Assembly: GCF_900168195.1 (NCBI RefSeq)
Contig: NZ_FUYX01000004.1
Location: forward strand, 372,001 to 436,000
Length of the DNA: 64,000 bases
Direction of reading: 5' to 3'
DNA from: Allobosea thiooxidans
GTDB lineage: Bacteria; Pseudomonadota; Alphaproteobacteria; Rhizobiales; Beijerinckiaceae
Below, piece after piece: positions 18,844 to 27,324 of the stretch (within the stretch, counting starts at the first letter, position 1; the number at the start of each line of letters is the position of its first letter). The notes beneath the pieces were generated by a model, which had not been told where the DNA came from, did no database searches, and worked only from the letters and a program-made list of their open reading frames with translations. The position numbers and the translations under genes were made by a program.

Positions 18844-19911
18844 TCAGGCCGGCGGGTAGAGGTGCTGCCCGCCATGCCGGTCTTCGGCAACCGCTTCCGC
18901 GCCGGGCATCTCGCAGCCTGACAGGAAAGAGGGGCCGACGGGAATCTTGCCGGCGCCGCCGGGGATGTCGAGGATATAGGTCGGCTGGCACAGCCCCGAA
19001 AGATGGCCGCGCAGGCGCTTGACCAGCGCCTGCCCCTCTTCCAGCGTCAGGCGGAAATGCGAGGTGCCGGGCGCCAGATCCGGATGGTGCAGGTAATAGG
19101 GCTTGATGCGGTTCTCGACGAAGGCGCGCATCAGGGCGCCGAGCGTCTCGACATCGGCATTGACGCCCTTGAGCAGCACGGACTGGCTCAGCAGCACATG
19201 GCCGGCATCGGCGAGCGCCGCGATCGCGGCGCGGGCCTCCGGCGTGAATTCGCGCGGATGGTTGGCGTGGATCGCGATGTAGCTCGCCTTGCCGGGGATG
19301 CGCAGCGCCTTCGCATAATCCGGCGTGATCCGGCCGGGATCGACCACCGGCACGCGGGTATGCCAGCGCGCGACCTTGATATGCGGGACGGCGGCGAGGC
19401 GCCTGGCGACCTCGCGGACGCGCCGGGCGGAGAGGATGAAGGGATCGCCGCCGGTCATGATCACCTCCCAGATCTCGGGACGGGAGGCGAGATAGGCGAG
19501 CGCGGCGTCGAGCTTGGCACCGGTCAGCGCATCGCCGCCGGGCCCGACCATCTCGCGGCGGAAGCAGAAGCGGCAATAGACCGGGCAGGCATGGACGAGC
19601 TTGAGCAAGGCGCGATCGGGATAGCGATGCACCACGCCCTCGACGGGCGAATGGGCGTCGTCGCCGATCGGATCGGCCAGTTCCTGCGGCAGCGTCACCA
19701 GCTCGGCCGCATCGGGGATGAACTGGCGCGCGACCGGGTCCGCCGGATCGGCGGGATCGATCAGCCCGGCAACGGCCGGCGTGACGGAAACGGCGTAGCG
19801 CTCCGCCACCTTCTGTAGCGCTTCCCGGCGCGCGGGCGCGGCGAGGCCGGCCTCGACGAGCGCGTCGATGCTGCGCAGCGGCTGGCCTCCAGGGGGCTGG
19901 TGAACGGTCAT
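18844..19911 (-). CDS. epmB: EF-P (R)-beta-lysine pathway lysine 2,3-aminomutase
   Basis: A 355-residue radical SAM enzyme that turns lysine into (R)-beta-lysine for EF-P modification. The 4Fe-4S/SAM motif is C109-x3-C113-x2-C116 (ACPVYCRFCFRRE); MTGGDP and the PLP-lysine region near the C-terminus (IPGGAGKIP) follow. The start ATG at 19911 overlaps the epmA stop by 4 bp, giving tight coupling of the two modification enzymes. A long upstream open frame in the same phase, to 21651, is antisense to epmA and efp. The neighbour genes make EpmB much more likely than a catabolic lysine aminomutase. Confidence 0.94.
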   Translation of the reverse strand: MTVHQPPGGQPLRSIDALVEAGLAAPARREALQKVAERYAVSVTPAVAGLIDPADPADPVARQFIPDAAELVTLPQELADPIGDDAHSPVEGVVHRYPDRALLKLVHACPVYCRFCFRREMVGPGGDALTGAKLDAALAYLASRPEIWEVIMTGGDPFILSARRVREVARRLAAVPHIKVARWHTRVPVVDPGRITPDYAKALRIPGKASYIAIHANHPREFTPEARAAIAALADAGHVLLSQSVLLKGVNADVETLGALMRAFVENRIKPYYLHHPDLAPGTSHFRLTLEEGQALVKRLRGHLSGLCQPTYILDIPGGAGKIPVGPSFLSGCEMPGAEAVAEDRHGGQHLYPPA

Positions 19912-20972
19912 GAACTTCCCCTGCCCGGTTCCGCGACCGGCGTCCAGAGGACGTCCTCGATCCAGCGCGCGCCCACGCAGAGCATGACGAGCCGGTCGAA
20001 GCCAAGCGCGATGCCGGAAGCGGCCGGCATCAGCGCCAGCGCCGCGAGGAAATCCGCGTCGACAGGATAGCGCTCGCCATAGATGCGCTCCTTCTCGTCC
20101 ATATCGGCCTCGAAACGGCGGCGCTGCTCGGCCGGGTCGGTGAGCTCGCCGAAGGCGTTGGCGAGCTCGACGCCGCAGGCATAGAGCTCGAAGCGTTCGG
20201 CCACGCGCGGATCGCCGGGCTTTGGCCGGGCGAGCGCAGCTTCGCTGATCGGATACTCGCAGAGGATCGTGGCGCGGCCACGGCCAAGATGCGGTTCGAT
20301 GCGTTCCGACAGCACGCGGCTGAAGATGTCGGACCAGTTGTCGTCTTCGGCCAGCCGGATGCCAGCGGCGACGGCCTGCCCGGCCAGCGCCGCGCGATCC
20401 ACCGTGCCTTCCGGTGAGACGGTCGAGAGCAGGTCGATACCGGCATGACGGGCGAAGGCGTCGTGCAGCGTCAGCCGCTCGGGATCGGCGAAGGGATCGG
20501 CCTCCGCATCGCGCCACCGGAGCGTCGTCGCACCGGCGACGCGAGCGGCCTCGGCCAGCAGCGCCGCGCAATCCTGCATCAGGACCTCGTAGTCCTCGCC
20601 CGCCCGATACCACTCCAGCATCGTGAACTCGGGATGGTGCAGCGCCGTGCGCTCCCGGTTGCGGAAGACGCGGGCGAAATCGAAGATGCGCGTCTCGCCC
20701 GCCGCCAGCAGCTTCTTGGCCGCGAATTCGGGCGAAGTGTGCAGGTAATAGGGGTGGCTTTCGGCGGCGTTGTCGATCAGCGTCGTGCCGAAGCCGTGCA
20801 GATGCGTCTCGTTGCCCGGCGAAAGCTGCAGGATCGCCGCCTCGACCTCGGTGAAGCCGCGCGCCTCGAACCAGCGCCGCAGCGCGGCCTTGATCCGGCC
20901 CCGTGCGAGAAGCGCCGGGCGGCGATCGGCATGGACGTCGGGCCGCCAGAACGGCGTCGGGGAGGAACTCAT
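19908..20972 (-). CDS. epmA: EF-P lysine lysyltransferase (EpmA/GenX)
   Basis: A 354-residue paralog of the class II lysyl-tRNA synthetase catalytic core without the anticodon-binding domain. It attaches beta-lysine to Lys34 of EF-P. Class II motifs are visible: motif 2 around RIFDFARVFRNRERTALHHPEFTMLEWY, the ELANAFGEL segment, and motif 3 near GIALGFDRLVML at the C-terminus. The ATG at 20972 is chosen from homology with the family N-terminus (FWRPDVHADRRPALLARGRI). It is divergent from efp and coupled to epmB. Confidence 0.95.
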   Translation of the reverse strand: MSSSPTPFWRPDVHADRRPALLARGRIKAALRRWFEARGFTEVEAAILQLSPGNETHLHGFGTTLIDNAAESHPYYLHTSPEFAAKKLLAAGETRIFDFARVFRNRERTALHHPEFTMLEWYRAGEDYEVLMQDCAALLAEAARVAGATTLRWRDAEADPFADPERLTLHDAFARHAGIDLLSTVSPEGTVDRAALAGQAVAAGIRLAEDDNWSDIFSRVLSERIEPHLGRGRATILCEYPISEAALARPKPGDPRVAERFELYACGVELANAFGELTDPAEQRRRFEADMDEKERIYGERYPVDADFLAALALMPAASGIALGFDRLVMLCVGARWIEDVLWTPVAEPGRGSS

Positions 20973-21049
20973 CGAATCTCGCGTCGAATGCGTCGGAAAG
21001 CTTTCGTTTCGCGCGCGAATGCGGTAGTTGCGCGGCGACAGAATTCGCA

Positions 21050-21120
21050 TAGAGCATCGCGCGAAAAAGTGGGAACCGGTTTTTCGCGAGAGCGACGCTC
21101 TGAATTTTAGATTTGGCGCG
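21050..21120. repeat. Intergenic repeat, family D, copy 1
   Basis: TAGAGCATCGCGCGAAAAAG, GTGGGAACCGGTTTTTCGCG, then GCTCTGAATTTTAGATTTGG and CGCG. It holds nested inverted repeats (GCGAAAAA/TTTTTCGC and AGAGC/GCTCT). A diverged copy, same order of blocks, lies at 56515-56584. Here it fills the divergent epmA-efp spacer and ends 30 bp before the efp start. Confidence 0.75.
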
Positions 21121-21150
21121 GGAACGCCGCGCACCAGCAAGGACATTCAC

Positions 21151-21720
21151 GTGGTCAAGGTCATCGCCTCTTCCGTCCGCAAGGGCAACGTCCTCGAAGT
21201 CGACGGGCATCTCTGCTCTGTGCTCTCGGCCGAGAGCTTCTTCCCGGGCAAGGGCACGCCGACGACGCAGATCGACATGCGCCGCATCGCCGACGGCGTG
21301 AAGGTCTCGCAGCGCTACAAGACGACCGAGCAGGTCGAGCGCGCCTATGTCGAGGATCGCGACTTCACCTATCTCTACCAGGACGGCGAGCAGTACGTCT
21401 TCATGAACCCGGAGAACTACGACCAGCTCCATGTCGACAAGGATGTGGTCGGCGATGCCGCCCCCTATCTCCTGGAAGGCATGAAGGTCTCGCTCTCCGT
21501 GTTCGACGACAAGGCCGTCGCGATCGAGCTGCCGCAGCGCGTCACGCTGGAGGTGGTCGAGACCGAGCCGGTGACCAAGGGCCAGACGGCCTCCTCGTCC
21601 TACAAGCCGGCGATCCTCTCCAACGGTGTGCGCAGCGCCGTGCCGCCGCATGTCGGCGTCGGCACCCGCATCGTCGTGATGACGGCCGACGGCTCCTATG
21701 TCGAGCGCGCGAAAGATTGA
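21151..21720 (+). CDS. efp: Translation elongation factor P
   Basis: A 189-residue, three-domain tRNA-mimic protein that relieves ribosome stalling at proline runs. The start is a GTG at 21151, seven bases after AAGGA; this gives (M)[12 protein letters not shown], the standard N-terminus, and puts the lysine of PGKGTP exactly at position 34, the residue lysylated by EpmA/EpmB. The longer ATG frame from 21028 runs through a repeat and is not coding. All three beta-barrel domains are full length ([35 protein letters not shown]). Confidence 0.97.
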   Translation: MVKVIASSVRKGNVLEVDGHLCSVLSAESFFPGKGTPTTQIDMRRIADGVKVSQRYKTTEQVERAYVEDRDFTYLYQDGEQYVFMNPENYDQLHVDKDVVGDAAPYLLEGMKVSLSVFDDKAVAIELPQRVTLEVVETEPVTKGQTASSSYKPAILSNGVRSAVPPHVGVGTRIVVMTADGSYVERAKD

Positions 21721-21770
21721 TCTTTCCGCGCAGAGCGCCGCGGAAAAATCTCCTCTATAACTTTACGCAG

Positions 21771-21789
21771 CGGGCCCTTTCCGGGCCCG
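21771..21789 (+). terminator. Hairpin after efp
   Basis: CGGGCCC at 21771-21777 pairs with GGGCCCG at 21783-21789 around a five-base loop, followed by TTGTCGTTTCG. A probable terminator of efp, although the DUF1993 gene begins only 20 bases later, so read-through is possible. Confidence 0.6.
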
Positions 21790-21809
21790 TTGTCGTTTCG
21801 AGGTTTCCC

Positions 21810-22328
21810 ATGCCGCTCACAGTCCAGGCCGCCGCCCTTTCCGGCTTCGTTCAGACGCTCAAGGCGCTCGACGCCATTCTCGACAAGGCTTTGGAACAGG
21901 CCGAGACCCGCAAGATCCAGCCCGAGGTGCTGCTGACGGCGCGGCTCGCGCCCGACATGCTGGCCTTCACCCGCCAGATCCAGCTCTGCTGCGACTTCGC
22001 CAAGAACGCGGTAGCGCGCCTCTCGGGCGGCGAGAATCCGCGCTTCCCGGACGAGGAGAAGAGCTTCCCGGAGCTGAAAGATCGCATCGCCAAGACACTC
22101 GCCTTCGTGGCGGCCGCCGATGGCGCCGCCCTCGATGCCGGGCTTGCCCGCGAGGTCACCTTCCCGCGCGGCCCCTCGGCGACGGTGACGATGACGGGCG
22201 AGGCCTATCTCACCCGCTTCGCCATCCCGAACTTCTATTTCCACGCCACGACGGCCTACGACATCCTGCGCGAGAACGGCTTCCAGATCGGCAAGCAGGA
22301 CTTCCTGCTGGGCGTCTTCGACGCCTGA
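21810..22328 (+). CDS. DUF1993 family protein
   Basis: A 172-residue soluble protein of the DUF1993 family, a DinB-like helical bundle of unknown function. Features visible are FVQTLKALDAILDKALEQAE, LAPDMLAFTRQIQLCCDFAKNAVARLSG and the C-terminal FYFHATTAYDILRENGFQIGKQDFLLG. The ATG at 21810 has GAGG at good spacing. It lies downstream of efp and ends nine bases before the GNAT gene. Confidence 0.88.
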   Translation: MPLTVQAAALSGFVQTLKALDAILDKALEQAETRKIQPEVLLTARLAPDMLAFTRQIQLCCDFAKNAVARLSGGENPRFPDEEKSFPELKDRIAKTLAFVAAADGAALDAGLAREVTFPRGPSATVTMTGEAYLTRFAIPNFYFHATTAYDILRENGFQIGKQDFLLGVFDA

Positions 22329-22336
22329 GACGCCCC

Positions 22337-22816
22337 GTGCCGGCGACGCCGACGATCGCGATCGAACCCGCCTCTCCCCGGGATGCCGGGGAGATCGCGA
22401 CGCTCTATCTCGCCTCGCGCGCCGCCGCCCTGCCCTATCTGCGCCGCTGCCACAGCGACGAGGCGGTGCGGAGCTGGATCGCGACCGTGATGCTGGCAAC
22501 CGGCGAGACCTGGGTGGCGCGCGAGGCCGGGCGCATCCTCGGCTTTGCGACGCTGAACGGCGAGGAGCTCGACCAGCTCTATCTGTTGCCTGGGTATTTT
22601 CGCCGCGGCATCGGCACGCTGCTGCTCGCGAAGGCCAAGGAGCGCAGCCCCGAGCAGCTCAGCCTGTTCACCTTCCAGCGGAACACGGCCGCGCGGGCCT
22701 TCTACGAGCGCCACGGCTTCCGCCTCGTCGATCTCAACGACGGCAGGCGCAATGTTGAAGGCGAACCGGACGCGCTTTACGTGTGGCGCCAAACTTTTTC
22801 GACCGAGGGCTTGTAA
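22337..22816 (+). CDS. GNAT-family N-acetyltransferase
   Basis: A 159-residue acetyltransferase. The acetyl-CoA loop is LYLLPGYFRRGIGTLLLAKA (motif A, R-x-x-G-x-G/A form), and the C-terminal LFTFQRNTAARAFYERHGF is the usual motif B. The start is a GTG at 22337, nine bases after the DUF1993 stop; no strong ribosome site, so it may rely on coupling. The substrate is unknown. Confidence 0.88.
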   Translation: MPATPTIAIEPASPRDAGEIATLYLASRAAALPYLRRCHSDEAVRSWIATVMLATGETWVAREAGRILGFATLNGEELDQLYLLPGYFRRGIGTLLLAKAKERSPEQLSLFTFQRNTAARAFYERHGFRLVDLNDGRRNVEGEPDALYVWRQTFSTEGL

Positions 22817-22971
22817 TCGGGAGAAGCCCTCCCCATCTTGGGTTCACGGCGATGTCGAGGGCGTTCCACAGCCCTCCAGCGCCCGTGAAGACGGCCATGA
22901 GCCGAACGTGTGACGCCGGATGTACGCGCACCGTTCCGCTGCATGGCCGTTGGCGTTTCTGGGGCCGAGCC

Positions 22972-23064
22972 CGTCATGGACGGGCTTGTCCCGACCATCC
23001 CCGCCTTCCTTCGCCGATAGCAGTGTTCAAGGCGTGGATGCTCGCCACAAGGGCGAGCATGACG
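22972..23064. repeat. Intergenic palindromic repeat, family B, copy 3 (inverted)
   Basis: The same two arms as the copies at 22 and 3713 but in the opposite order: CGTCATGGACGGGCTTGTCC first, then GGCGTGGATGCTCGCCACAA and GGGCGAGCATGACG. It lies downstream of the GNAT gene and of the convergent metallo-hydrolase gene. Confidence 0.85.
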
Positions 23065-23074
23065 GCGCAGTCTT

Positions 23075-23728
23075 TCAGCCCTGCAAGAACGGATTGTTCT
23101 GCCGCTCCTCGCCCAGCGTGCTCGCCGGGCCATGGCCGGGCAGGAACTGGACGTCGTCGCCAAGCGGCAGAAGCTTCGTCTTGATCCCCGAGATCAGCGC
23201 CTCGTGGTCGCCATAGGGGAAGTCGGTACGGCCGACGGAACCGGCGAAGACGGTGTCGCCGGCGAGCAGAAAGCGCAGATCCTTCTGGAAGAAGGTGACA
23301 TGGCCCGGCGAATGGCCCGGCACATGCGCGACCTCGAAGGTCAGATCGCCCAGCGAGACCGTATCGCCATCCTTCAGCCAGCGCGTCGGCACCACGGCCT
23401 TCATGCCGGGGATGTCGAAGCGCAGCCCCTGCTCCGGCAGGGCATCGAGCAGCGGCTTGTCGCCCTGATGCGGCCCGATGATCGGGATCGACAGCGCCTC
23501 GGCCAGTTCGGTCGCGCCCCCGGCATGGTCGAGATGGCCGTGCGTCAGCCAGATCGCGACCGGGATGACGCCGAGTTCCTTGAGCGCGGCCTGCAGGCGC
23601 GGCACGTCGCCGCCGGGATCGACGATCGCCGCCTCGTTGCTCTTGGGCTCCCAGATGATCGAGCAGTTCTGCTGGAACGGCGTCACCGGCACAACGGCGA
23701 TCTGGAGCGGCGGCTGTTGGTCGGTCAT
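23075..23728 (-). CDS. MBL-fold metallo-hydrolase (glyoxalase II-like, YcbL type)
   Basis: A 217-residue zinc hydrolase. The metal motif T-H63-G-H65-L-D67-H68-A is complete, with further ligands at HVPGHSPGH, LAGDTVF (Asp) and PGHGP (His). It is the short type without the C-terminal substrate domain of classical glyoxalase II, as in YcbL. Likely acts on a glutathione or other thioester; the exact substrate is not known. Monocistronic, with intergenic repeats on both sides. Confidence 0.9.
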   Translation of the reverse strand: MTDQQPPLQIAVVPVTPFQQNCSIIWEPKSNEAAIVDPGGDVPRLQAALKELGVIPVAIWLTHGHLDHAGGATELAEALSIPIIGPHQGDKPLLDALPEQGLRFDIPGMKAVVPTRWLKDGDTVSLGDLTFEVAHVPGHSPGHVTFFQKDLRFLLAGDTVFAGSVGRTDFPYGDHEALISGIKTKLLPLGDDVQFLPGHGPASTLGEERQNNPFLQG

Positions 23729-23772
23729 GGGAGGCCTTTCGATTATCTGAAACGGCTACTACCACGCCGTGG

Positions 23773-23865
23773 CGTCATTGCGAGCGCAGCGAAGCAATCC
23801 AGGGAGACTGGGAGGGTTCGCCCAGCCCCCTGGCTTGCTTCGTCGCTTCGCTCCTCGCAATGACG
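23773..23865. repeat. Intergenic palindromic repeat, family C, copy 1
   Basis: Inverted arms CGTCATTGCGAGCGCAGCGA...AGCAATCCAGGG on the left and TTGCTTCGTCGCTTCGCTCC...TCGCAATGACG on the right. A single right-hand arm recurs at 26011-26048. It occupies most of the spacer between the metallo-hydrolase start and the stop of the small secreted protein gene. Confidence 0.85.
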
Positions 23866-23873
23866 GATGCGCC

Positions 23874-24203
23874 TCAACGCCCGCCGCAGCGATTGGCGAC
23901 GAGTGCGCGGTAGTTCACCAGCTCGGTGTCCATCTCCGCGACGTTGCGCTCGCGCTCCGCCCCGCTCTGGCAGGCGGCGAAGACCGAGCGGGCCTTCTGC
24001 AAATAGCCGACATGCTCGCGATAGGCGCGGCACTGCGTCGCCTGGTCGGCGCTTGCCACGGCGGCGAGCCTGGTCTGCTGACGGCGGAAGCCGGCCTCGT
24101 TCTGGAAGAGGTCGCGCGAGCAGGTCGCCGGCCGCTGCTGCTGGGCCAGGGCAGGGCCGGTCAGCAGTGCCGCGAGCAGCGCCAGGGTGAGCGCGCGCCT
24201 CAT
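23874..24203 (-). CDS. Small secreted protein, unknown function
   Basis: A 109-residue protein with a clear signal peptide ([21 protein letters not shown]). The mature part is helical and charged and has four cysteines (in [22 protein letters not shown] and NRCGGR), so two disulfides are possible. The ATG at 24203 overlaps the fumarase stop by 4 bp, which both fixes the start and indicates translational coupling. I do not recognise the family. The context gives no function: a periplasmic protein coupled to a cytosolic TCA enzyme is odd. Confidence 0.8.
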   Translation of the reverse strand: MRRALTLALLAALLTGPALAQQQRPATCSRDLFQNEAGFRRQQTRLAAVASADQATQCRAYREHVGYLQKARSVFAACQSGAERERNVAEMDTELVNYRALVANRCGGR

Positions 24204-25816
24204 CCGAGATTCAGCTCCTTGAAGAAGTCGTTGCCCTTGTCGTCGATGACGATGAAGGCCGGGAAATCCTCGACCTCGATCCGCCAGACCGCTTCCATGC
24301 CGAGTTCCGGATATTCCAGAACCTCGACCTTCCGGATGCAATCCTGCGCCAGCCGCGCCGCCGGGCCGCCGATCGAGCCGAGATAGAAGCCGCTATGCTT
24401 GTTGCAGGCTTCCCGCACCGCGGCGGAGCGGTTGCCCTTGGCCAGCATCACCATCGAGCCGCCGAAGGACTGGAACTGGTCGACGAAGGAATCCATGCGG
24501 CCGGCAGTGGTCGGGCCGAATGAGCCGGAGGCGAAGCCCTCGGGGGTCTTGGCCGGGCCGGCGTAATAGACCGGGTGGTTCTTGAAATAGTCGGGCATGC
24601 CCTCGCCGCGCTCCAGGCGCTCGCGGATCTTGGCATGGGCGAGATCGCGGGCGACGATGATCGTGCCAGTCAGCGACAGGCGCGTCTTGACTGGGTGCTT
24701 CGAGAGCGTCGCGAGAATCTCGCTCATCGGCTGGTTGAGATCGATCTTGACCACGGCGCCGCCGAGCTTCGCCTCGTCGACATCCGGCAAATACTTCGAC
24801 GGATCGGTCTCCAGCGCCTCGAGGAAGATGCCGTCCCTGGTGATCTTGCCCTTGGCCTGGCGGTCGGCCGAGCAGGAGACGCCCAGCCCGATCGGCAGCG
24901 AGGCGCCGTGGCGCGGCAGGCGGATGACACGGACGTCGTGGCAGAAATACTTGCCGCCGAACTGTGCGCCGACGCCGAGCGCCTGCGTCATCTTATGGAC
25001 CTCCTCCTCCATCTCGAGATCGCGGAAGGCATGGCCCGAGGGCGAACCCTTGGTCGGCAGCGCGTCGAGATAGCGGGTCGAAGCGAGCTTCACCGTCTTG
25101 AGGTTCTGCTCGGCCGAGGTGCCGCCGATCACGATGGCGAGGTGATAGGGCGGACAGGCGGCGGTGCCGAGCGTCAGGATCTTCTCCTTCAGGAACGCCA
25201 TCATGCGATCCTTGGTGAGAAGGGACGGCGTCGCCTGGTAGAGGAAGGTCTTGTTGGCCGAGCCGCCGCCCTTGCAGACGAAGAGGAACTTATAGGCGTC
25301 CTCGCCCTCGGCGTAGATGTCGATCTGCGCGGGCAGGTTGGTCGCGGTGTTCTTCTCCTCGAACATCGAGAGCGGCGCGAGCTGGGAATAGCGCAGGTTG
25401 CGCTTGAGATAGGCGTCGTGGACGCCCTCGCCCAAAGCCGCCTCGTCGTCGCCATCGGTCCAGACCTTGCGGCCCTTCTTGCCCATGACGATCGCGGTGC
25501 CGGTGTCCTGGCACATCGGCAGGACACCGCCGGCGGCGATATTGGCGTTCTTGAGCAGGTCATAGGCGACGAACTTGTCGTTCGAGGTCGCCTCGGGGTC
25601 GTCGAGGATCTTGGCCAGCTGGGCGAGATGCCCCGGACGCAGCAGATGGTTGATGTCGATGAAGGCCTGCTCGGAGAGCTGGCGGATCGCCTCGCGCGAG
25701 ACGCTCAGGATCTCACGATCACCGATTTTCTCGACGCTGACACCTTCGCTGCCGAGCTTGCGGTAGGGCGTCTTGTCCTCGCCGAGCGGGAAGAGATCGA
25801 CATGCGTATAGGCCAT
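24200..25816 (-). CDS. Fumarate hydratase, class I (iron-sulfur)
   Basis: A 538-residue FumA/FumB-type enzyme that interconverts fumarate and malate with a 4Fe-4S cluster. The order of domains is standard: the alpha part with [20 protein letters not shown] and [21 protein letters not shown], then the beta part with [15 protein letters not shown] and GKGN/SVREACNK-like elements. The cluster cysteines lie in MCQDTG, AACPPYH and VSCSADRQ. No second fumarase is seen in this window. It is followed, with a 4-bp overlap, by the small secreted protein gene. Confidence 0.95.
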   Translation of the reverse strand: MAYTHVDLFPLGEDKTPYRKLGSEGVSVEKIGDREILSVSREAIRQLSEQAFIDINHLLRPGHLAQLAKILDDPEATSNDKFVAYDLLKNANIAAGGVLPMCQDTGTAIVMGKKGRKVWTDGDDEAALGEGVHDAYLKRNLRYSQLAPLSMFEEKNTATNLPAQIDIYAEGEDAYKFLFVCKGGGSANKTFLYQATPSLLTKDRMMAFLKEKILTLGTAACPPYHLAIVIGGTSAEQNLKTVKLASTRYLDALPTKGSPSGHAFRDLEMEEEVHKMTQALGVGAQFGGKYFCHDVRVIRLPRHGASLPIGLGVSCSADRQAKGKITRDGIFLEALETDPSKYLPDVDEAKLGGAVVKIDLNQPMSEILATLSKHPVKTRLSLTGTIIVARDLAHAKIRERLERGEGMPDYFKNHPVYYAGPAKTPEGFASGSFGPTTAGRMDSFVDQFQSFGGSMVMLAKGNRSAAVREACNKHSGFYLGSIGGPAARLAQDCIRKVEVLEYPELGMEAVWRIEVEDFPAFIVIDDKGNDFFKELNLG

Positions 25817-26010
25817 GATCAGCGGCTCCGGAGCAGGGTGCGCCGCGCTCGGCTCATGGCTGGCGCGACGCCGTTCTGGCCGGCGTCATAGCCGCTCGGG
25901 CGCTCGCGTCCAAGCAGTCTTTAATCCGTACAGACTGAGGGAGCAGGGAAGCACGCCTCCCCAACGACGTGATCCAGAAGGGTCGGGCAAAAACGTTGCA
26001 CCCGTTTCCC

Positions 26011-26048
26011 TCTCTGGATTGCTTCGTCGCTTCGCGCCCCGCAATGGC
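26011..26048. repeat. Intergenic repeat, family C, single arm
   Basis: CTCTGGATTGCTTCGTCGCT then TCGCGCCCCGCAATGGCGGG matches the right arm of the family C repeat at 23773-23865 with a few changes; the left arm is missing. It lies between the divergent-order neighbours fumarase and ptsN. Confidence 0.65.
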
Positions 26049-26061
26049 GGGTTGCGCGTCT

Positions 26062-26535
26062 CTAGGCCGCCTGCGCGGCCGACTCGGCCAGGACGGCGTA
26101 GATCGCCGACGGATCGCGGATCTTCCGGACCTGCTCCAGCACCGACTGGTTGCGCAGGACGCGCGCGACCCGGGCCAGCGCCTTGAGATGATCCGCCCCC
26201 GCGCCTTCCGGCGCGATCAGCACGAAGATGATATCGACCGGCTGGCCATCGAGCGCGTCGAAATCGATCGGCTTCTCGGCGCGGGCGAACAGCCCGACCA
26301 GACGGTCGATGCCCGGCATGCGGCCGTGCGGGATCGCGATGCCATCGCCGATGCCGGTCGAGCCGAGGCGCTCTCGCTGAAGCAGCGCCTCGAAGATCTC
26401 GCGCTCGGGCAAGCCGGTCAGGGTGGCGGCGTGCAGAGCAAGCTCCTGCAGAGCCTGCTTCTTGCCATTGGCCCGTAGCGGCGAGATCACCGCTGCAGGG
26501 CTCAGGAGATCGGTTAGCGTCATTCGCCCGTCCAT
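26062..26535 (-). CDS. ptsN: Nitrogen-PTS IIA protein
   Basis: A 157-residue EIIA-Ntr protein, the end of the nitrogen phosphotransfer chain that adjusts nitrogen, potassium and carbon metabolism. The phosphorylated histidine is His70 in GIAIPHGR. The fold markers LLQRERLGSTGIGDGIAIPH and FVLIAPEGAGADHLKALARVARVL are intact. ATGs exist at 26535 and 26523. It is the last gene of the conserved lpt-rpoN-hpf-ptsN group. Confidence 0.95.
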   Translation of the reverse strand: MDGRMTLTDLLSPAAVISPLRANGKKQALQELALHAATLTGLPEREIFEALLQRERLGSTGIGDGIAIPHGRMPGIDRLVGLFARAEKPIDFDALDGQPVDIIFVLIAPEGAGADHLKALARVARVLRNQSVLEQVRKIRDPSAIYAVLAESAAQAA

Positions 26536-26610
26536 GCATGTCCCGTGCCGGCCACAACGCCGTCGGCACGGGTCAGGGTCGACGGCCTGAGCGGTTCGCC
26601 CGCCGGCCTC

Positions 26611-27195
26611 TCAGGACAACGATGCCGGCGGGTCGATCCAGCCGATATTGCCGTCGCGGCGGCGGTATACGATGTTCATGCGGCCATTGCCAGCATGACG
26701 GAAGACGATGACCGGCGCACCCGTCAGGTCGAGTTCGGCGACAGCGTCACCTACCGTCAGAACATGCAGGGATTTGGTGGTTTCGGCCACGATCACCGGG
26801 TTGTCGCCGGCCGAAACGCCGTCGAACTCCTCGATCTCGGCATCCGGAGCCGCGATCACATAGCTGGGGATTTCGATCCCCGCATCGCGGCCGTTGGCAC
26901 CCGAGCGGTCCTTCAGCCGGCGCTTGTAGCGCCGCAGCCGCTTCTCGATGCGCTCGGCCATCTTGTCCAGGCTGGCATAGGCATCATGGGCGGTGGCGGA
27001 GGCTTCCAGCGTGATCCCGGAGGAGAGATGGATCACGGTGTCGGTACGGAAGGCCGTGCCGTCCTTGTCCACCGTGACATGGCCCTGATAGCCGCCCTCG
27101 TAATATTTGCTGACGGCCGCAGCGACCCGCTCCTCGGCCTGACCACGCAGGGCCTCGCCGACATCGAGATTCTTGCCGGAGATTCGCAAGCTCAT
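26611..27195 (-). CDS. hpf: Ribosome hibernation promoting factor, long form
   Basis: A 194-residue protein. The N-terminal S30AE domain (about residues 1-100: LRISGKNLDVGEALRGQAEERV, basic RIEKRLRRYKRRLKDR) binds the 30S subunit. The C-terminal domain (about 135-190: VIVAETTKSLHVLTVGDAVAELDLTGAPVIVFRHAGNG) mediates dimerisation of 70S ribosomes. The ATG at 27195 is preceded by AAGGGGA and matches the family start; the upstream ATG at 27219 lacks one. Located between rpoN and ptsN, as in related genomes. Confidence 0.95.
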   Translation of the reverse strand: MSLRISGKNLDVGEALRGQAEERVAAAVSKYYEGGYQGHVTVDKDGTAFRTDTVIHLSSGITLEASATAHDAYASLDKMAERIEKRLRRYKRRLKDRSGANGRDAGIEIPSYVIAAPDAEIEEFDGVSAGDNPVIVAETTKSLHVLTVGDAVAELDLTGAPVIVFRHAGNGRMNIVYRRRDGNIGWIDPPASLS

Positions 27196-27324
27196 GGACT
27201 GCTTCCCCTTGTTCGTCATGGCCAGTGCTCGGCCATCCCTAGGAGCTAAGAACCGGGAGTCGGGGATGTCAATGAGCGAGGCCGGTCATGGCCAGCATGC
27301 GCCAGGGCTTTGGAACAAATTCGC

